From Haladaptatus pallidirubidus (GTDB lineage: Archaea > Halobacteriota > Halobacteria > Halobacteriales > Haladaptataceae), in assembly GCF_020700235.1 (NCBI RefSeq), contig NZ_CP085301.1, positions 1,674,001 to 1,738,000 of the forward strand: a stretch of DNA of 64,000 bases, written 5' to 3'. The position numbers and the translations under genes were made by a program. Within the stretch, counting starts at the first letter, position 1. Every line of letters starts with the position of its first letter. This document shows positions 42,795 through 52,261 of the stretch, piece by piece. Under the pieces are notes generated by a model. That model worked only from the letters and a program-made list of their open reading frames with translations. It made no database searches and was not told where the DNA came from.

Positions 42795-44141
42795 ATGGTC
42801 GACGAAACCGGGAGTCCCGAATATCGTTACAAGGGCTCCCCCTCCTCGGCGAACCTCCGCGAAATAGCGCGATTTTTCCTGAAAATTGGGTTCGTGGGAT
42901 TCGGCGGGCCGCTGGTCCACATCGCCATGATGGAGGACGAACTCGTCGGCGAGAGCAGCCGGGAGTGGTCGGACGAATCGACGTTCATGGAAGGTCTCGC
43001 CATCTGCAACATGCTTCCCGGTCCGGCCTCGACGCAGCTCGGGATATTCATGGGATGGGTTCGCGGCGGAACCCCCGGCGCGATCGTCGCCGGGTCGTGT
43101 TTCATGCTTCCGGCCTTCGCCATCATCATCGCGCTCTCGTACCTGTATTTCGCCTACGGGGAACTGCCCGCGATACAGAACGGACTGCTCTACGCCGTCA
43201 ATCCCGTCGTCATCGGCCTTATCGTCGGGTCGGCCTACTCGATGGCGCGAAGCGCGCTGGGGCAGGCGGAAGCCGATTTCGCGTTCGAAATCGGCGGCGA
43301 TTCGTGGACGATAGACGTGAAGCTGCTCTTCCTGCTCGTCGCCGCACTCGTCGCGACGGTTCTGTTCAACCCGAATCCGGTGCTGGAGTTCGCGGTGGCC
43401 GGCGTAGTTGCCCTCCTCGTCTATCGCCGTGAGTGGGTCGCGTCGAACCTCGACCGCGTGTCGCTCGCGGCAATCGTCAGCCTCTCACTCACAGGACTGT
43501 ATCTCGCCCGCGACAGAATCGTTGACCTCGCATCTTCTGGGGCCAGACGAACCGGCGTGTACGGCACAGTCGCCAGCATCGTCGGAACGCTGTGGGCGAA
43601 CACGTGGCTAAAACTCGTCCTGTTCATGCTTTACACCGGGTCGTTCATCTACGGCGGCGGACTGGTGCTCATCCCCTTTATCGAGAAGTACGTCGTCATC
43701 GAGTTCGGGTGGATGGACACCGCGACGTTCGTGGACGGCATCGCACTCGGCCAACTGACCCCCGGTCCGGTGGTGATGACGACCGCGTTCGTCGGCTACG
43801 AGTTACTGCTTCCGCAGGGCGTTCCGATGGCCGTCCTCGGCGCATTCGTCGCCGCACTTGCGGCGTTCGCACCCTCGTTCGTATTCATCGTGGCGATGTT
43901 CCCTTACGTGGCGAAAGTGCGCGACAATCCGCAGGTCAGGATTGCACTGGTCGGAATCAACGCCGCTGTCGTCGGTGCGATTTTGGGAGCGACCGTCTCG
44001 CTGGCACGGGAGGCAATCATCGACCCGCTCACCGCCGCACTCGCAGTCGCGACCTTCGTGCTGTTCGTCCGCGGGGTGCAAGCGGCGACGCTCATCCTCG
44101 GCGGCGGGTTCGTCGGCTTCGCGGTATTTTACCTGCTCTGA
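42795..44141 (+). CDS. chrA: Chromate-transport (CHR) family protein
   Basis: A 448-residue membrane protein of the long-chain CHR family, with two homologous halves. The N-half has KIGFVGFGGPLVHIAMMEDE and NMLPGPASTQLGIFMGW; the C-half has YTGSFIYGGGLVLIPFIEKY and LGQLTPGPVVMTTAFVGYEL. The repeated G-G and PGP motifs are the family hallmarks. The family exports chromate by proton antiport; whether chromate is the natural substrate here is unknown. The ATG is set by the TATA box 25 nt upstream. It may be controlled by the Cys-rich regulator just upstream. Confidence 0.9.
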   Translation: MVDETGSPEYRYKGSPSSANLREIARFFLKIGFVGFGGPLVHIAMMEDELVGESSREWSDESTFMEGLAICNMLPGPASTQLGIFMGWVRGGTPGAIVAGSCFMLPAFAIIIALSYLYFAYGELPAIQNGLLYAVNPVVIGLIVGSAYSMARSALGQAEADFAFEIGGDSWTIDVKLLFLLVAALVATVLFNPNPVLEFAVAGVVALLVYRREWVASNLDRVSLAAIVSLSLTGLYLARDRIVDLASSGARRTGVYGTVASIVGTLWANTWLKLVLFMLYTGSFIYGGGLVLIPFIEKYVVIEFGWMDTATFVDGIALGQLTPGPVVMTTAFVGYELLLPQGVPMAVLGAFVAALAAFAPSFVFIVAMFPYVAKVRDNPQVRIALVGINAAVVGAILGATVSLAREAIIDPLTAALAVATFVLFVRGVQAATLILGGGFVGFAVFYLL

Positions 44142-44195
44142 AAATTCGACGGGAGCTGGATCGTATTAAGCGGTGGAATCCGTCCCATTCGTGCG

Positions 44196-44233
44196 GATTT
44201 CTGGAAATCCATCCAGGTAACTTTCCAGAAATC
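44196..44233. repeat. Perfect 12-bp inverted repeat between chrA and the GST gene
   Basis: GATTTCTGGAAA (44196-44207) and TTTCCAGAAATC (44222-44233) are exact reverse complements with a 14-nt spacer. It sits 55 bp after the chrA stop and ~118 bp before the next start. It could be a terminator for chrA, or an operator for the oxidoreductase gene. Confidence 0.6.
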
Positions 44234-44350
44234 TATCCATATAGATAGACAGAAAGCAATAGAGCCGAGATAGCTAAAATACTCTCTTTCTCCGCAGCCG
44301 GAATTACGGTGCGATAGCGGTTTTAAGGCGAGTCGCGGTGCATCGGTGCG

Positions 44351-45409
44351 ATGAAAGACCCGGAAGGAACGCGGGGGAACCGCACGACTAAGACGGAAAC
44401 GACCCTACATCGAACCATGAGAATCCTCGTGGACGGGGAGTGGCAGACGGACGCCTACGAAACGACGAACGACGAGGGCGAGTTCGAGCGACAGACCACG
44501 ACGTTTCGGGAGTGGGTCGAAGCCGACGAGGACGCCGAATTTCCGTCAGAGTCGGGGCGATACCATCTCTACGTCTCATACGCCTGTCCGTGGGCGCACC
44601 GGACGCTGGTCACGAGAGCTCTGAAAGGACTCGAAGACGCGATTTCGGTGTCGATAGTCGATCCCTACCGGCGAGACGACGGATGGGAGTTCTCGCCCGA
44701 AAGATCGGGATGTACCGCGGACACCGTCAACGGGACGGAATATCTGCGGGACGTGTACACCGAAGCAGACCCGGAGTTTACGGGCCGCGTGACGGTGCCG
44801 GTGCTGTGGGACAAACGGAAAGAAACCATCGTCAACAACGAGTCGGCGGATATCATGCGGATGTTGGACACCGCATTCGACAGCGTGGCGGAGCGGGACG
44901 TGACGTTCTATCCCGAGGCGTACCGCGGTGAAGTGGACGAAACCATCGAGGCGATTTACGAACCCGTCAACAACGGCGTCTATCGGGCGGGATTCGCGGA
45001 CACCCAATCGGCGTACGAAACGGCGGTAACCGAGTTGTTCGACGCGTTAGACCACTGGGAGACCGTCCTCGCCGACCAGCGGTATCTCGTCGGGGAGAAA
45101 CTGACGGAAGCCGATTTCGCGATGTTCACGACACTCGTGCGATTCGACGCGGTGTACGCGACGCATTTCAAATGTAACCTGCGACGAATCACGGACTATC
45201 CGAATATGCGGAACTACCTGAAGGAGTTGTACCAATTGCCGGGTGTCGCAGAGACGGTTCGAATGGACCACATCAAGGAACACTACTACCGGAGCCACAC
45301 CGACATCAATCCGAAACAAATCGTTCCGAAGGGGCCGGAACTCGACTTTGAGAACGAACACGACCGGGAGCGATTGGCAGGCGGGCCGCCGAAAGAACTT
45401 CGGCAATAG
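44351..45409 (+). CDS. Glutathionyl-hydroquinone reductase / xi-class GST-like protein
   Basis: A 352-residue protein. The thioredoxin-like N-domain has YVSYACPWAHRTL with the catalytic Cys, the mark of ECM4/YqjG-type xi-class enzymes. The C-domain has DVTFYPEAYRGEVDETIEAI, EKLTEADFAMFTTLVRFD and YPNMRNYLKELYQLPGV. A TATA-like TTTTAAGG at 44321-44328 points to leaderless ATG 44351, although a Met at 44417 fits the usual family N-terminus. Haloarchaea lack glutathione but have gamma-glutamylcysteine, so the natural thiol may differ (inference). It follows chrA and may serve redox or quinone detoxification. Confidence 0.85.
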   Translation: MKDPEGTRGNRTTKTETTLHRTMRILVDGEWQTDAYETTNDEGEFERQTTTFREWVEADEDAEFPSESGRYHLYVSYACPWAHRTLVTRALKGLEDAISVSIVDPYRRDDGWEFSPERSGCTADTVNGTEYLRDVYTEADPEFTGRVTVPVLWDKRKETIVNNESADIMRMLDTAFDSVAERDVTFYPEAYRGEVDETIEAIYEPVNNGVYRAGFADTQSAYETAVTELFDALDHWETVLADQRYLVGEKLTEADFAMFTTLVRFDAVYATHFKCNLRRITDYPNMRNYLKELYQLPGVAETVRMDHIKEHYYRSHTDINPKQIVPKGPELDFENEHDRERLAGGPPKELRQ

Positions 45410-45456
45410 CATCACCCAAACGTGGTTTTTTGGAATCTCGATTGTTAAAGAATATC

Positions 45457-46364
45457 ATGGCACGACAGACGGTGTCCCACGACGAGGACGGCCTCATTTA
45501 CGAATTTACGCCCGACATCGAACCGGTGTACACTGCGGAAAGCGGCGAATCGCTGACCGTCGAAACCGTAGACAGTCTCGGCGGCGCGGTACAGGAGGAC
45601 AGTGACTTCGTCGCCGACGTTCCCGCCGAAGTCAACGGCGCCACCGGACCGGTTGCAGTCGAAGGCGCGGAGCCGGGCGACGTGCTGAAAGTCGAAATCG
45701 AGGACGTGCGGGTCACCGAAGACCGCGGGCGAGTGCTGACGATTCCGGGGTTCGGCCTCCTGCACGATTCCCCGACATCGAGGAACCGAGAACCAGAGTG
45801 ACGCCGGTAGAAAGCGACTCGATTCGATTCGGCGAAATCGACGTACCGATTCGACCCTGCATCGGCACGATTGGAGTCGCTCCGGCGGACGAATCGTACA
45901 CGACGCTCGTGCCGCACGACCACGGCGGAAACCTCGATACGACGGATATGACCGGCGGAACGACCGCTTACTTCCCGGTGTTTCAGGAGGGTGCGATGCT
46001 CGCGATGGGCGACTCGAAAGCGGCGATGGCCGACGGGGAGATGTGCGGAACCGGGGCGGAAATCGGCACGGACATCGACGTCACGGTGACGGTGTTGTCG
46101 GATCCCGCGTTCGAACTCTCACGGCCCGTGGTCGAAACCGCGGAGGCCTGGAAAACAATCGCGAGCGCGGAAACCCTCAAAGCGGCGTGTCGGTTGGCGA
46201 ACGAGGACGCGATTGCCCTGCTCGCAACTGAACACGGGTTCGATGAGACTGACGCTCACCTGTTTTCGAGTCTCGTCGGCGGATTGGAAATCTCGCAGGT
46301 GGTTGACCCGCTCGTCACGGTCAGAAATTCGATTCCGAAGAGGTACCTTTCCTCGCCGTTCTAA
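45457..46364 (+). pseudogene. Acetamidase/formamidase, frameshifted
   Basis: ATG 45457 reads MARQTVSHDEDGLIYEF and ADVPAEVNGATGPVAVEGAE, then GDVLKVEIEDVRV. Near 45765 (after IPGFGLLHD) the family continuation PDIEEPRTRVTPVES is found one base out of phase. It then runs in one frame to 46364 with GTIGVAPADESYTTLVPHDH, GGNLDT, FPVFQEGAMLAMGDSKAAMA and DGEMCGTGAE. These are acetamidase/formamidase hallmarks (PxxHGGNLD, GDxHAxMGDGE-like). A single-base deletion near TTCCCC would explain it. It is a broken gene or a base error. Confidence 0.75.
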
Positions 46365-46374
46365 GCGGTCGGTC

Positions 46375-48084
46375 TCACGCGTTCTCGTCCTTGCCCTCGC
46401 GGAGTTTTCGCCGCTGAATCTTGCCGGTCGTCGTCTTCGGCAGTTCGGAAACGAACTCGATTTCGCGGGGATACTCGTATTTGGCCAGTTTGTGGCGTAC
46501 GAGACTGCGGATTTCCTCTCTGAATGATTCGCCCCCGTCTCGGGATTCGACCGGTTGCACGAACGCCTTGACTATTTCGCCGCGAGTTTCGTCCGGAACC
46601 CCGACGACGCCGACCTGTTCCGCGTCCGGATGTTCCAGTATCGAGCTTTCGACTTCGCCCGGCCCGACGCGGTAGCCGCTCGTGATAATCACGTCGTCGT
46701 CGCGGGATTTGAACCAAAAATAACCGTCCGAATCGCGACAGCCGAGGTCGCCGGTCAGATGCCAGCCGTCGAGGGTCGTGGTTGCCGTTTTTTCCGGGTG
46801 GTTCCAGTACTCCGTGAAGACGATCGGGTCGTTTTCGCGTTCGACCGCAATCATTCCCACGTCGCCGACGGGTTTCTCCTCGCCGGAAACGGGGTCGATG
46901 ACGGCGACCTCGTGGCCCGGCACCGGCTTTCCCATACTCCCGGCGCGAACCGGAAACCAGTCGCGACAGTTCGACACCAGGAGGTTCGCTTCGGTTTGGC
47001 CGTACAGTTCGTTGACCGAAACGCCGTCCAGTTCCGTTTCGGCCCAGTCCATGATTTCTGGGGGGAGCGGTTCTCCTCCGGAGCAGATACTTCGAAGCGA
47101 CAGTTCGTATTTTTGTGCGGGATTCTCGATGCCCATCATCATCCGAATAGCAGTGGGTGGGAGGAACGTGTCCGTGACGGAAAACCGTTCTAACAGTTCG
47201 TAGGCGGTTTCGACGTCGAAACCGCCCATCGGACATCCGACGACTGTTTGGCCGTAATGCCACGCCGGAAACACCAAATCTCCCAGCGCGCCTATCCACG
47301 CCCAATCCGCGGGCGTCCAGTACACCGAATCGGCGGGCGAACCCGCCGATTCGGCAGTTCGCTCGAAGTACATGTGAAACGCAGGACAGTGGCCGAGCCA
47401 AAGGTCGTGGGTGTGCAGGACGCCCTTCGGCGGGCCGGTCGAACCGCTGGTGTAGATGATGATGGCGGGCGTATCGCGGGTCGTTTCCGCGATGTCGAAC
47501 GAATTCGACCGTCCCGAACAGAATTCCTCGAAATCGTAGCTGTCGCGGTCGCTGGGGTTTTCGTCGCCATCGAGAGTGCTTCCGTCGCCGACGGAAGCAC
47601 TCCCGTCAACTTCGATGACGTGTTCCAACTCCGGGCAATCGTCCCGAACCGTATCGACCGTCGATCGAACGGTGGAATCCACGACCGCCACGTTCGCACC
47701 GCTGTCGTTCAGTCGATACCGCAGGGCGTCCTCGCCGAACAGAATCGAAAGCGGGAGCGAAATCGCGCCGAGTTTCCAGCAGGCGAGATGGGTCAGCGGA
47801 TTCGCGGGTTTCTGCGGAACGACGACAGAGACTCTGTCGCCTCGTTCGACGCCGAGGTCGGAGAGGCCGTTTGCCAGTCGGTTCGAGCGAACGTCCAAAT
47901 CACGAAAGGAGTAGGTTTCGCGCCGACCGTCAGGGTAGCACTGTTCCAGCGCAGTTGCGTTCCCGTCGTCGTGTTTCCGAAGCAGGTCGTGAGCGATGTT
48001 GTAGTCGTCGGGAATGGCGTCCCACGAGAACTCGCTTCTGGCTTCCTCGTAGGAGGGAAAGTCGGGTGCGAGATGCCAAGCCAT
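46375..48084 (-). CDS. Acyl-CoA synthetase (AMP-forming), acetyl/medium-chain type
   Basis: A 569-residue adenylate-forming enzyme starting MAWHLAPDFPSYEEARSEF. It has the P-loop YTSGSTGPPKGVLHTH, the NELYGQTEANLL motif, GWHLTGDLGCRDSDGYFWFK, the hinge SRDDDVIITSGYRVGPGEVE and the C-terminal catalytic Lys in LPKTTTGKIQRRKLR. It activates a carboxylate with ATP and transfers it to CoA. The layout is close to medium-chain acyl-CoA synthetase / AcsM types; the exact chain length is uncertain. It is convergent with the acetamidase relic (10 bp between stops) and divergent from the DUF4112 gene. The start at 48084 is preferred over an upstream Met. Confidence 0.9.
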   Translation of the reverse strand: MAWHLAPDFPSYEEARSEFSWDAIPDDYNIAHDLLRKHDDGNATALEQCYPDGRRETYSFRDLDVRSNRLANGLSDLGVERGDRVSVVVPQKPANPLTHLACWKLGAISLPLSILFGEDALRYRLNDSGANVAVVDSTVRSTVDTVRDDCPELEHVIEVDGSASVGDGSTLDGDENPSDRDSYDFEEFCSGRSNSFDIAETTRDTPAIIIYTSGSTGPPKGVLHTHDLWLGHCPAFHMYFERTAESAGSPADSVYWTPADWAWIGALGDLVFPAWHYGQTVVGCPMGGFDVETAYELLERFSVTDTFLPPTAIRMMMGIENPAQKYELSLRSICSGGEPLPPEIMDWAETELDGVSVNELYGQTEANLLVSNCRDWFPVRAGSMGKPVPGHEVAVIDPVSGEEKPVGDVGMIAVERENDPIVFTEYWNHPEKTATTTLDGWHLTGDLGCRDSDGYFWFKSRDDDVIITSGYRVGPGEVESSILEHPDAEQVGVVGVPDETRGEIVKAFVQPVESRDGGESFREEIRSLVRHKLAKYEYPREIEFVSELPKTTTGKIQRRKLREGKDENA

Positions 48085-48181
48085 GCCACTGTATTTCGAA
48101 CCATCTCGTATAAGTTCGTCTGTCGTTGCGCGAGAAATCACTCGCCGTCGGATTTATTGTATCTCGGAAACTGTAGCCTGC

Positions 48182-48634
48182 ATGAACACCGACAGAGACG
48201 ACCTAACGGACGAGTTCGACTTCGACGGCGAACTTCCGGACACCGTCAATCGGGCCGCAATCGAACGGATGCGAACCGTTGCGAGAGTGTTCGACGACCT
48301 CGTCCGCGTCCCGGGAACCGATTTCCGCGTCGGAATCGACCCGGTTCTCGGGGCGCTTCCGGGGGTTGGCGACGTGATCAGCGCCGGACTCTCGCTGTAC
48401 ATCGTCCTCGAAGCGGCGTGGTTGGGCGTCTCGTTCACGACGCTGCTGCGGATGATAGGGAACATCGCTATCGACGTGGTCGGCGGGTCGATACCGATAG
48501 TCGGCGGCATCGTGGACGCTGTGTGGAAGGCGAACAGGCGCAACCTCGAACTGGTGCTTTCCGACCTCGCGAACGAACCGGGAAGCGAAGGCTTCGGAGA
48601 CGGTGACGACGTCGTCGAAATCGAAGTCGAATAA
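48182..48634 (+). CDS. DUF4112 membrane protein
   Basis: A 150-residue protein with the DUF4112 core: DFRVGIDPVLGALPGVGDVI, then YIVLEAAWLGVSFTTLLRMI and GSIPIVGGIVDAVWKANRRN, which gives two re-entrant or transmembrane hydrophobic stretches. A TATA-like ATTTATTG at 48152-48159 supports leaderless ATG 48182. It is divergent from the acyl-CoA synthetase. The family's function is unknown. Confidence 0.85.
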   Translation: MNTDRDDLTDEFDFDGELPDTVNRAAIERMRTVARVFDDLVRVPGTDFRVGIDPVLGALPGVGDVISAGLSLYIVLEAAWLGVSFTTLLRMIGNIAIDVVGGSIPIVGGIVDAVWKANRRNLELVLSDLANEPGSEGFGDGDDVVEIEVE

Positions 48635-48688
48635 TCGGAAACCAAACCGGGAAAACGTATTTTTAGGCTCGATGAGCAATCTATTCGT

Positions 48689-49297
48689 ATGGTAATGAAA
48701 GAGTCCGAGGCCGAAATCGAGCGCGACGACCCGGTGCCGAACTTCGAACTGCGCGGTACCGACGAGGAAACCTACACGCTCGACGATTTCACAGAGTACG
48801 AGGCGATCCTGCTGGTGTTCACCTGTAATCACTGTCCCTACGCGCAGGCGAAATTAGACCTGCTGAACGACATCGCAGAGGAGTACGACGAGGCGGCTGT
48901 CGTCGGCGTGAACTCGAATGACGCCGATGAGTACCCGGACGACTCCTTCGAAGCCATGCAGGAGTGGGTCGAAGACGGTCGAATCCGGTACGACGCTTAC
49001 CTTCACGACGAGACGCAGGGGGTGGCAAAAGCATACGGCGCGGTCTGTACGCCCGACCCCTTCCTCCTGCGAAACGAAGGGAAGAAAGCACAAAGCGCCT
49101 CAGAACGGTCGAACGGCGGCGAGTCGCGAGACGATACGTTCACCCTCGCTTATCACGGGCGGCTGGACGACGCGCTGAATCCCGACGAAGTACCCACGGA
49201 GTTCCACATCCACGACGCAATCGAGTCCGTGCTGGCGGGCGAGGACGTGGACTTGGAGTTCCTCCCGTCGCGGGGTTGTTCTATCAAGTGGAAGTGA
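48689..49297 (+). CDS. Thioredoxin-like / AhpC-TSA-fold protein
   Basis: A 202-residue thioredoxin-fold protein with VFTCNHCPYAQAKLDLL holding a CxxC motif (C-N-H-C), the order of redoxin-type proteins that act without a haem partner. The remainder gives AVVGVNSNDADEYPDDSFEA and a conserved Pro region TPDPFLLR. ATG 48689 follows TATTTTTAGG at 48658-48667 by about 22 nt. The C-terminus (LEFLPSRGCSIKWK) ends in a typical SRGCSIKW motif of this family, which has a third conserved Cys. It likely reduces disulfides or peroxides; the partner is unknown. Confidence 0.85.
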   Translation: MVMKESEAEIERDDPVPNFELRGTDEETYTLDDFTEYEAILLVFTCNHCPYAQAKLDLLNDIAEEYDEAAVVGVNSNDADEYPDDSFEAMQEWVEDGRIRYDAYLHDETQGVAKAYGAVCTPDPFLLRNEGKKAQSASERSNGGESRDDTFTLAYHGRLDDALNPDEVPTEFHIHDAIESVLAGEDVDLEFLPSRGCSIKWK

Positions 49298-49406
49298 GAT
49301 AGCCGGAAACGAAGCGTCGAGGTAACGCGCATGTCAGGACGAGACGTGGGAGTAACCGAATCATGCAGCCGTCGTTTATAACTTGGCTTCCGTATTGGTT
49401 GTGAGT

Positions 49407-49820
49407 ATGTCCGAGACGACAGACGACACGTCCGAGAAAGACATTACAAAAACGACCGCGTTCAGGGTCGCCCGACTGCTGTACGGCGGTATCATCGTGT
49501 TCACCGCCATCTCCGGGCTTCGGAATATCGATGCACAAGCCGCCTACGCCGAATCGAAGGGGATTCCGATGCCGGAGGAGTCGGTCGTATCATCGCATGG
49601 ACTCCTGCTTCTCGGTGGCCTCGGCATCGGTTTGTGGCGCTTTCCCGCACTGGCGGCCAGTTCCATCGTCGCGTTCTTCGTCGGCGTCACCCCGACGATA
49701 CACGACTTCTGGGAGCGAGAGGGACAGGAGCGACAGAACGAGAAAAATCACTTCCTGAAAAACGTCGCGCTCGCGGGTGCAGCACTCGCATTCCTCGGCG
49801 TCGGCGAGAAAAAAGGGTAA
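49407..49820 (+). CDS. DoxX-family membrane protein
   Basis: A 137-residue protein with four hydrophobic segments, starting MSETTDDTSEKDI. It has RVARLLYGGIIVFTAISGLR, HGLLLLGGLGIGLWRFPALA and HDFWEREGQERQNEKNHFLK, the last a DoxX-like loop with conserved His-Asp and Asn-His. A TATA box TTTATAAC at 49375-49382 lies 24 nt upstream of ATG 49407. DoxX-type proteins are linked to membrane quinone/redox processes; the function is unknown here. Confidence 0.85.
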   Translation: MSETTDDTSEKDITKTTAFRVARLLYGGIIVFTAISGLRNIDAQAAYAESKGIPMPEESVVSSHGLLLLGGLGIGLWRFPALAASSIVAFFVGVTPTIHDFWEREGQERQNEKNHFLKNVALAGAALAFLGVGEKKG

Positions 49821-49841
49821 ATCCGGCGAGTTCTGCGGTAG

Positions 49842-50072
49842 CTATCGCCGAACTCGTTCGACGCGCTTTTGTCCCCGCTCTCTGGCGAGTTCGAATTTGG
49901 CCCGCGCGACGGGTCGTTTCTCGCCGATGACCGCGCCGACGAGTGCGCCGATGGCACCGCCGGTACTCGCCGCCCTGCTGTTGATTAATCCCCCGAGACC
50001 TCCACCGATTGCCCCGCCGATTGCGGCGTGACGAGCGCGACTGATGGCGCGCTCGATGCGAATGGAACGCAT
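49842..50072 (-). CDS. Small glycine-zipper protein
   Basis: A 76-residue protein starting MRSIRIERAISRARHAAIGG with an Ala/Gly-rich segment GGAIGGGLGGLINSRAASTG and AIGALVGAVIGEKR, a glycine-zipper pattern for helix packing in membranes, and a basic C-terminal helix (ARERGQKRVERVRR). It is convergent with the DoxX gene and stands between it and the nuclease lipoprotein. Function unknown. Confidence 0.65.
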   Translation of the reverse strand: MRSIRIERAISRARHAAIGGAIGGGLGGLINSRAASTGGAIGALVGAVIGEKRPVARAKFELARERGQKRVERVRR

Positions 50073-50167
50073 AGGAGGAAGAACGTCGTGCAACCAGATA
50101 AATGGTTCTCGGGAAGAAATGCGCGGAGAGACATAAATTTAATCCGAAATAACACCGTTACAGTATA

Positions 50168-51107
50168 GTGTCTCTCAGGTCGTCGCTTTTGGTCTTGCTC
50201 GTCGTCTTGGCGGTCGTTCTCGCGGGATGTTCATGCTCGCAGTTTGGCACGACGCAGACCGCGGAGGGCGAAACGAACGGCGAGGAGTTGACGGTCACCG
50301 TCACGAGAATCGTGGACGGCGACACCGTGGAGTTCGAATACCGAAACGGGACGCAGGAGACGGTCCGATTGCTCGGCGTGGACACGCCGGAGGTTCACAC
50401 GGCAAACGACCCGGAAGAATTCGAAGGTGTTCCGAACGACGATTCGGGCGCGGGCTGCCTTCGCAACTGGGGTCACAAGGCGAGCGAGTTTGCTCGAAGC
50501 GTACTCGCGGACGAGCGGGTGACGATTTCCCTCGACCCGAACGAAAGCCCGCGAGACAGATACGACCGACTGCTGGTGTACATCCGCGACGACGGAAAAT
50601 CGTTCAACCACCAGTTGGTGAAGCAGGGTTACGCTCGCGTCTACGACAGCGATTTTGTCAGGAACGAGCGATTCTATTCCGCGGAGTCGGCAGCCCAGCG
50701 AGGAAAAATCGGGTTGTGGAAGTGCAGGGATGGTTCGGGTGGTTCCCGAACCACGAAAAACAGTGACGGCGCAACCGGGCTTTCCGTCCCCCAAATTCAC
50801 GCCGACACGGCGGGCAACGACCACGAGAATTTGAACGACGAGTACGTCGTCCTGAAAAACGGCAGAACCGACACCCTTGCCCTTTCGGGGTGGACGATTT
50901 CGGACGATTCCGGCCACACCTACCGCGTTCCGTCGGGCGTCTCGCTGGCGGTGGGCGAAACGGTCACGCTCTACACCGGAAGCGGTTCGGATTCGGCGTC
51001 GGAGTTGTACTGGGGGCAGGTGGGGCGGTGTGAACAACGGCGGTGACACGATTATCGTTCGGAACGCGAACGGTGACGTGGTACTGCGAAAGGAGTACTC
51101 GAGGTGA
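50168..51107 (+). CDS. Thermonuclease-like lipoprotein with lamin-tail domain, frameshifted near the end
   Basis: Starts at GTG 50168: MSLRSSLLVLLVVLAVVLAG then Cys, a lipoprotein signal. Residues ~45-195 are the staphylococcal-nuclease fold: VTRIVDGDTVEFEY, RLLGVDTPEV, RDRYDRLLVYI, then YSAESAAQRGKIGLWKC. Catalytic Asp, Arg and Glu types are present. Residues ~215-290 are a lamin-tail/LTD-like domain (ENLNDEYVVLKNGR, LSGWTISDDSGHTYRVPSGV). The frame stops at 51046; shifting one base in a G-run near 51012 gives WGGVNNGGDTIIVRNANGDV and a stop at 51107, the expected domain end. One base may be miscalled or mutated. It probably degrades extracellular nucleic acid. Confidence 0.75.
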
Positions 51108-51196
51108 GAAAGAGATTCGGGATAACGGAAAAGCACATCCGATTAGAATCTCACCGCTTTCCAGACTTTTACTTCCCTTCCCGACGACTCCCACCC

Positions 51197-52162
51197 ATGG
51201 AGTACAGAACCCTCGGTGCGACCGGTACGAAAGTCTCGGAACTCTGTTTCGGCACGTGGCGATTCGCCAAGGAATCCAACGGCACGGTCGAAACCGACCG
51301 CGGGACGGCCCACGACCTGCTCGATACGGCGTGGAAAAACGGCATCAACTTCATCGACACCGCCAACGTGTACGGCGACCCGAACGGAACCAGCGAGGAG
51401 TGGATAGGCGATTGGCTCTCCGACCACGACCGCGAGGATTTCGTCATCGCCTCGAAGGTGTACTTCCCGTTCGACGGCGACAACCCAAACGGACGCGGCC
51501 TCTCGCGCAAGCACATCCGAAATCAGATTCGGGGGACGCTCGATAGGCTCGGAACCGATTACCTCGACCTGTACTACATCCACCGCTGGGACGAGACGAC
51601 ACCAATCGAGGAGACGCTCGCGACCCTGAACGGCCTCGTGGCGAACGGCAAGGTGAACTACCTCGGCGCGAGTTCGATGGCCGCGTGGCAGTTGACGAAA
51701 GCGCTCTGGGAGAGCGACGTGAGCGATTTGGCGCGATTCGACGTGACCCAGCCTATGTACCACGCTGCGGCGGGCGACGACGTGCAGGACTACCTCGACG
51801 TCTGTGCCGACCAAGACGTTGCAGTGTGCCCCTACTCGCCGCTTGCGGGCGGGTTCCTGACGGGCAAGTACGAGCGCGACGGCGACGTTCCGGAAGGGTC
51901 GCGCGGCGACCTCACCGACCGATTCGAGGACTACTACATGTCGGAAGACGGCTGGAAGGTGTTGGACGAAGTTCGGTCCATCGCGGACGACCTCGACGCG
52001 ACGCCCGCGCAGGTTGCGCTTCGGTGGCTCATCCAACAGCGCGACTTTTCGTGCATTCCAATCGTCGGCGCGCGAACCGTCGAGCAGTTGGAAGAAAACG
52101 TCGGTGCCGTCGATATTGAGCTTTCGGCGGAGCAGTACGACCGAATTGCCGACGCGAGCTAA
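51197..52162 (+). CDS. Aldo/keto reductase
   Basis: A 321-residue NADPH-dependent oxidoreductase of the aldo/keto reductase family. Starts MEYRTLGATGTKVSELCFGT. The catalytic Asp and Tyr are in FIDTANVYGDPNG, the Lys in FVIASKVYFPFD, and the His in LDLYYIHRWDETT. The cofactor-binding end has IPIVGARTVEQLEENVGAVD. Close relatives include voltage-gated-channel-beta-type and general carbonyl reductases. Substrate is unknown. It stands on its own, 100 bp upstream of glpK. Longer upstream frames are rejected because the family starts at MEYRxLG. Confidence 0.9.
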   Translation: MEYRTLGATGTKVSELCFGTWRFAKESNGTVETDRGTAHDLLDTAWKNGINFIDTANVYGDPNGTSEEWIGDWLSDHDREDFVIASKVYFPFDGDNPNGRGLSRKHIRNQIRGTLDRLGTDYLDLYYIHRWDETTPIEETLATLNGLVANGKVNYLGASSMAAWQLTKALWESDVSDLARFDVTQPMYHAAAGDDVQDYLDVCADQDVAVCPYSPLAGGFLTGKYERDGDVPEGSRGDLTDRFEDYYMSEDGWKVLDEVRSIADDLDATPAQVALRWLIQQRDFSCIPIVGARTVEQLEENVGAVDIELSAEQYDRIADAS

Positions 52163-52261
52163 TCTGGCGAGATCGGTGGGAAAACATCATTATTCTTCGT
52201 GCCGTCTGTGTGACGAGGTGTGCGGGAGTGGGGAGAACCCGGTACACTGAATGGGGGAACA

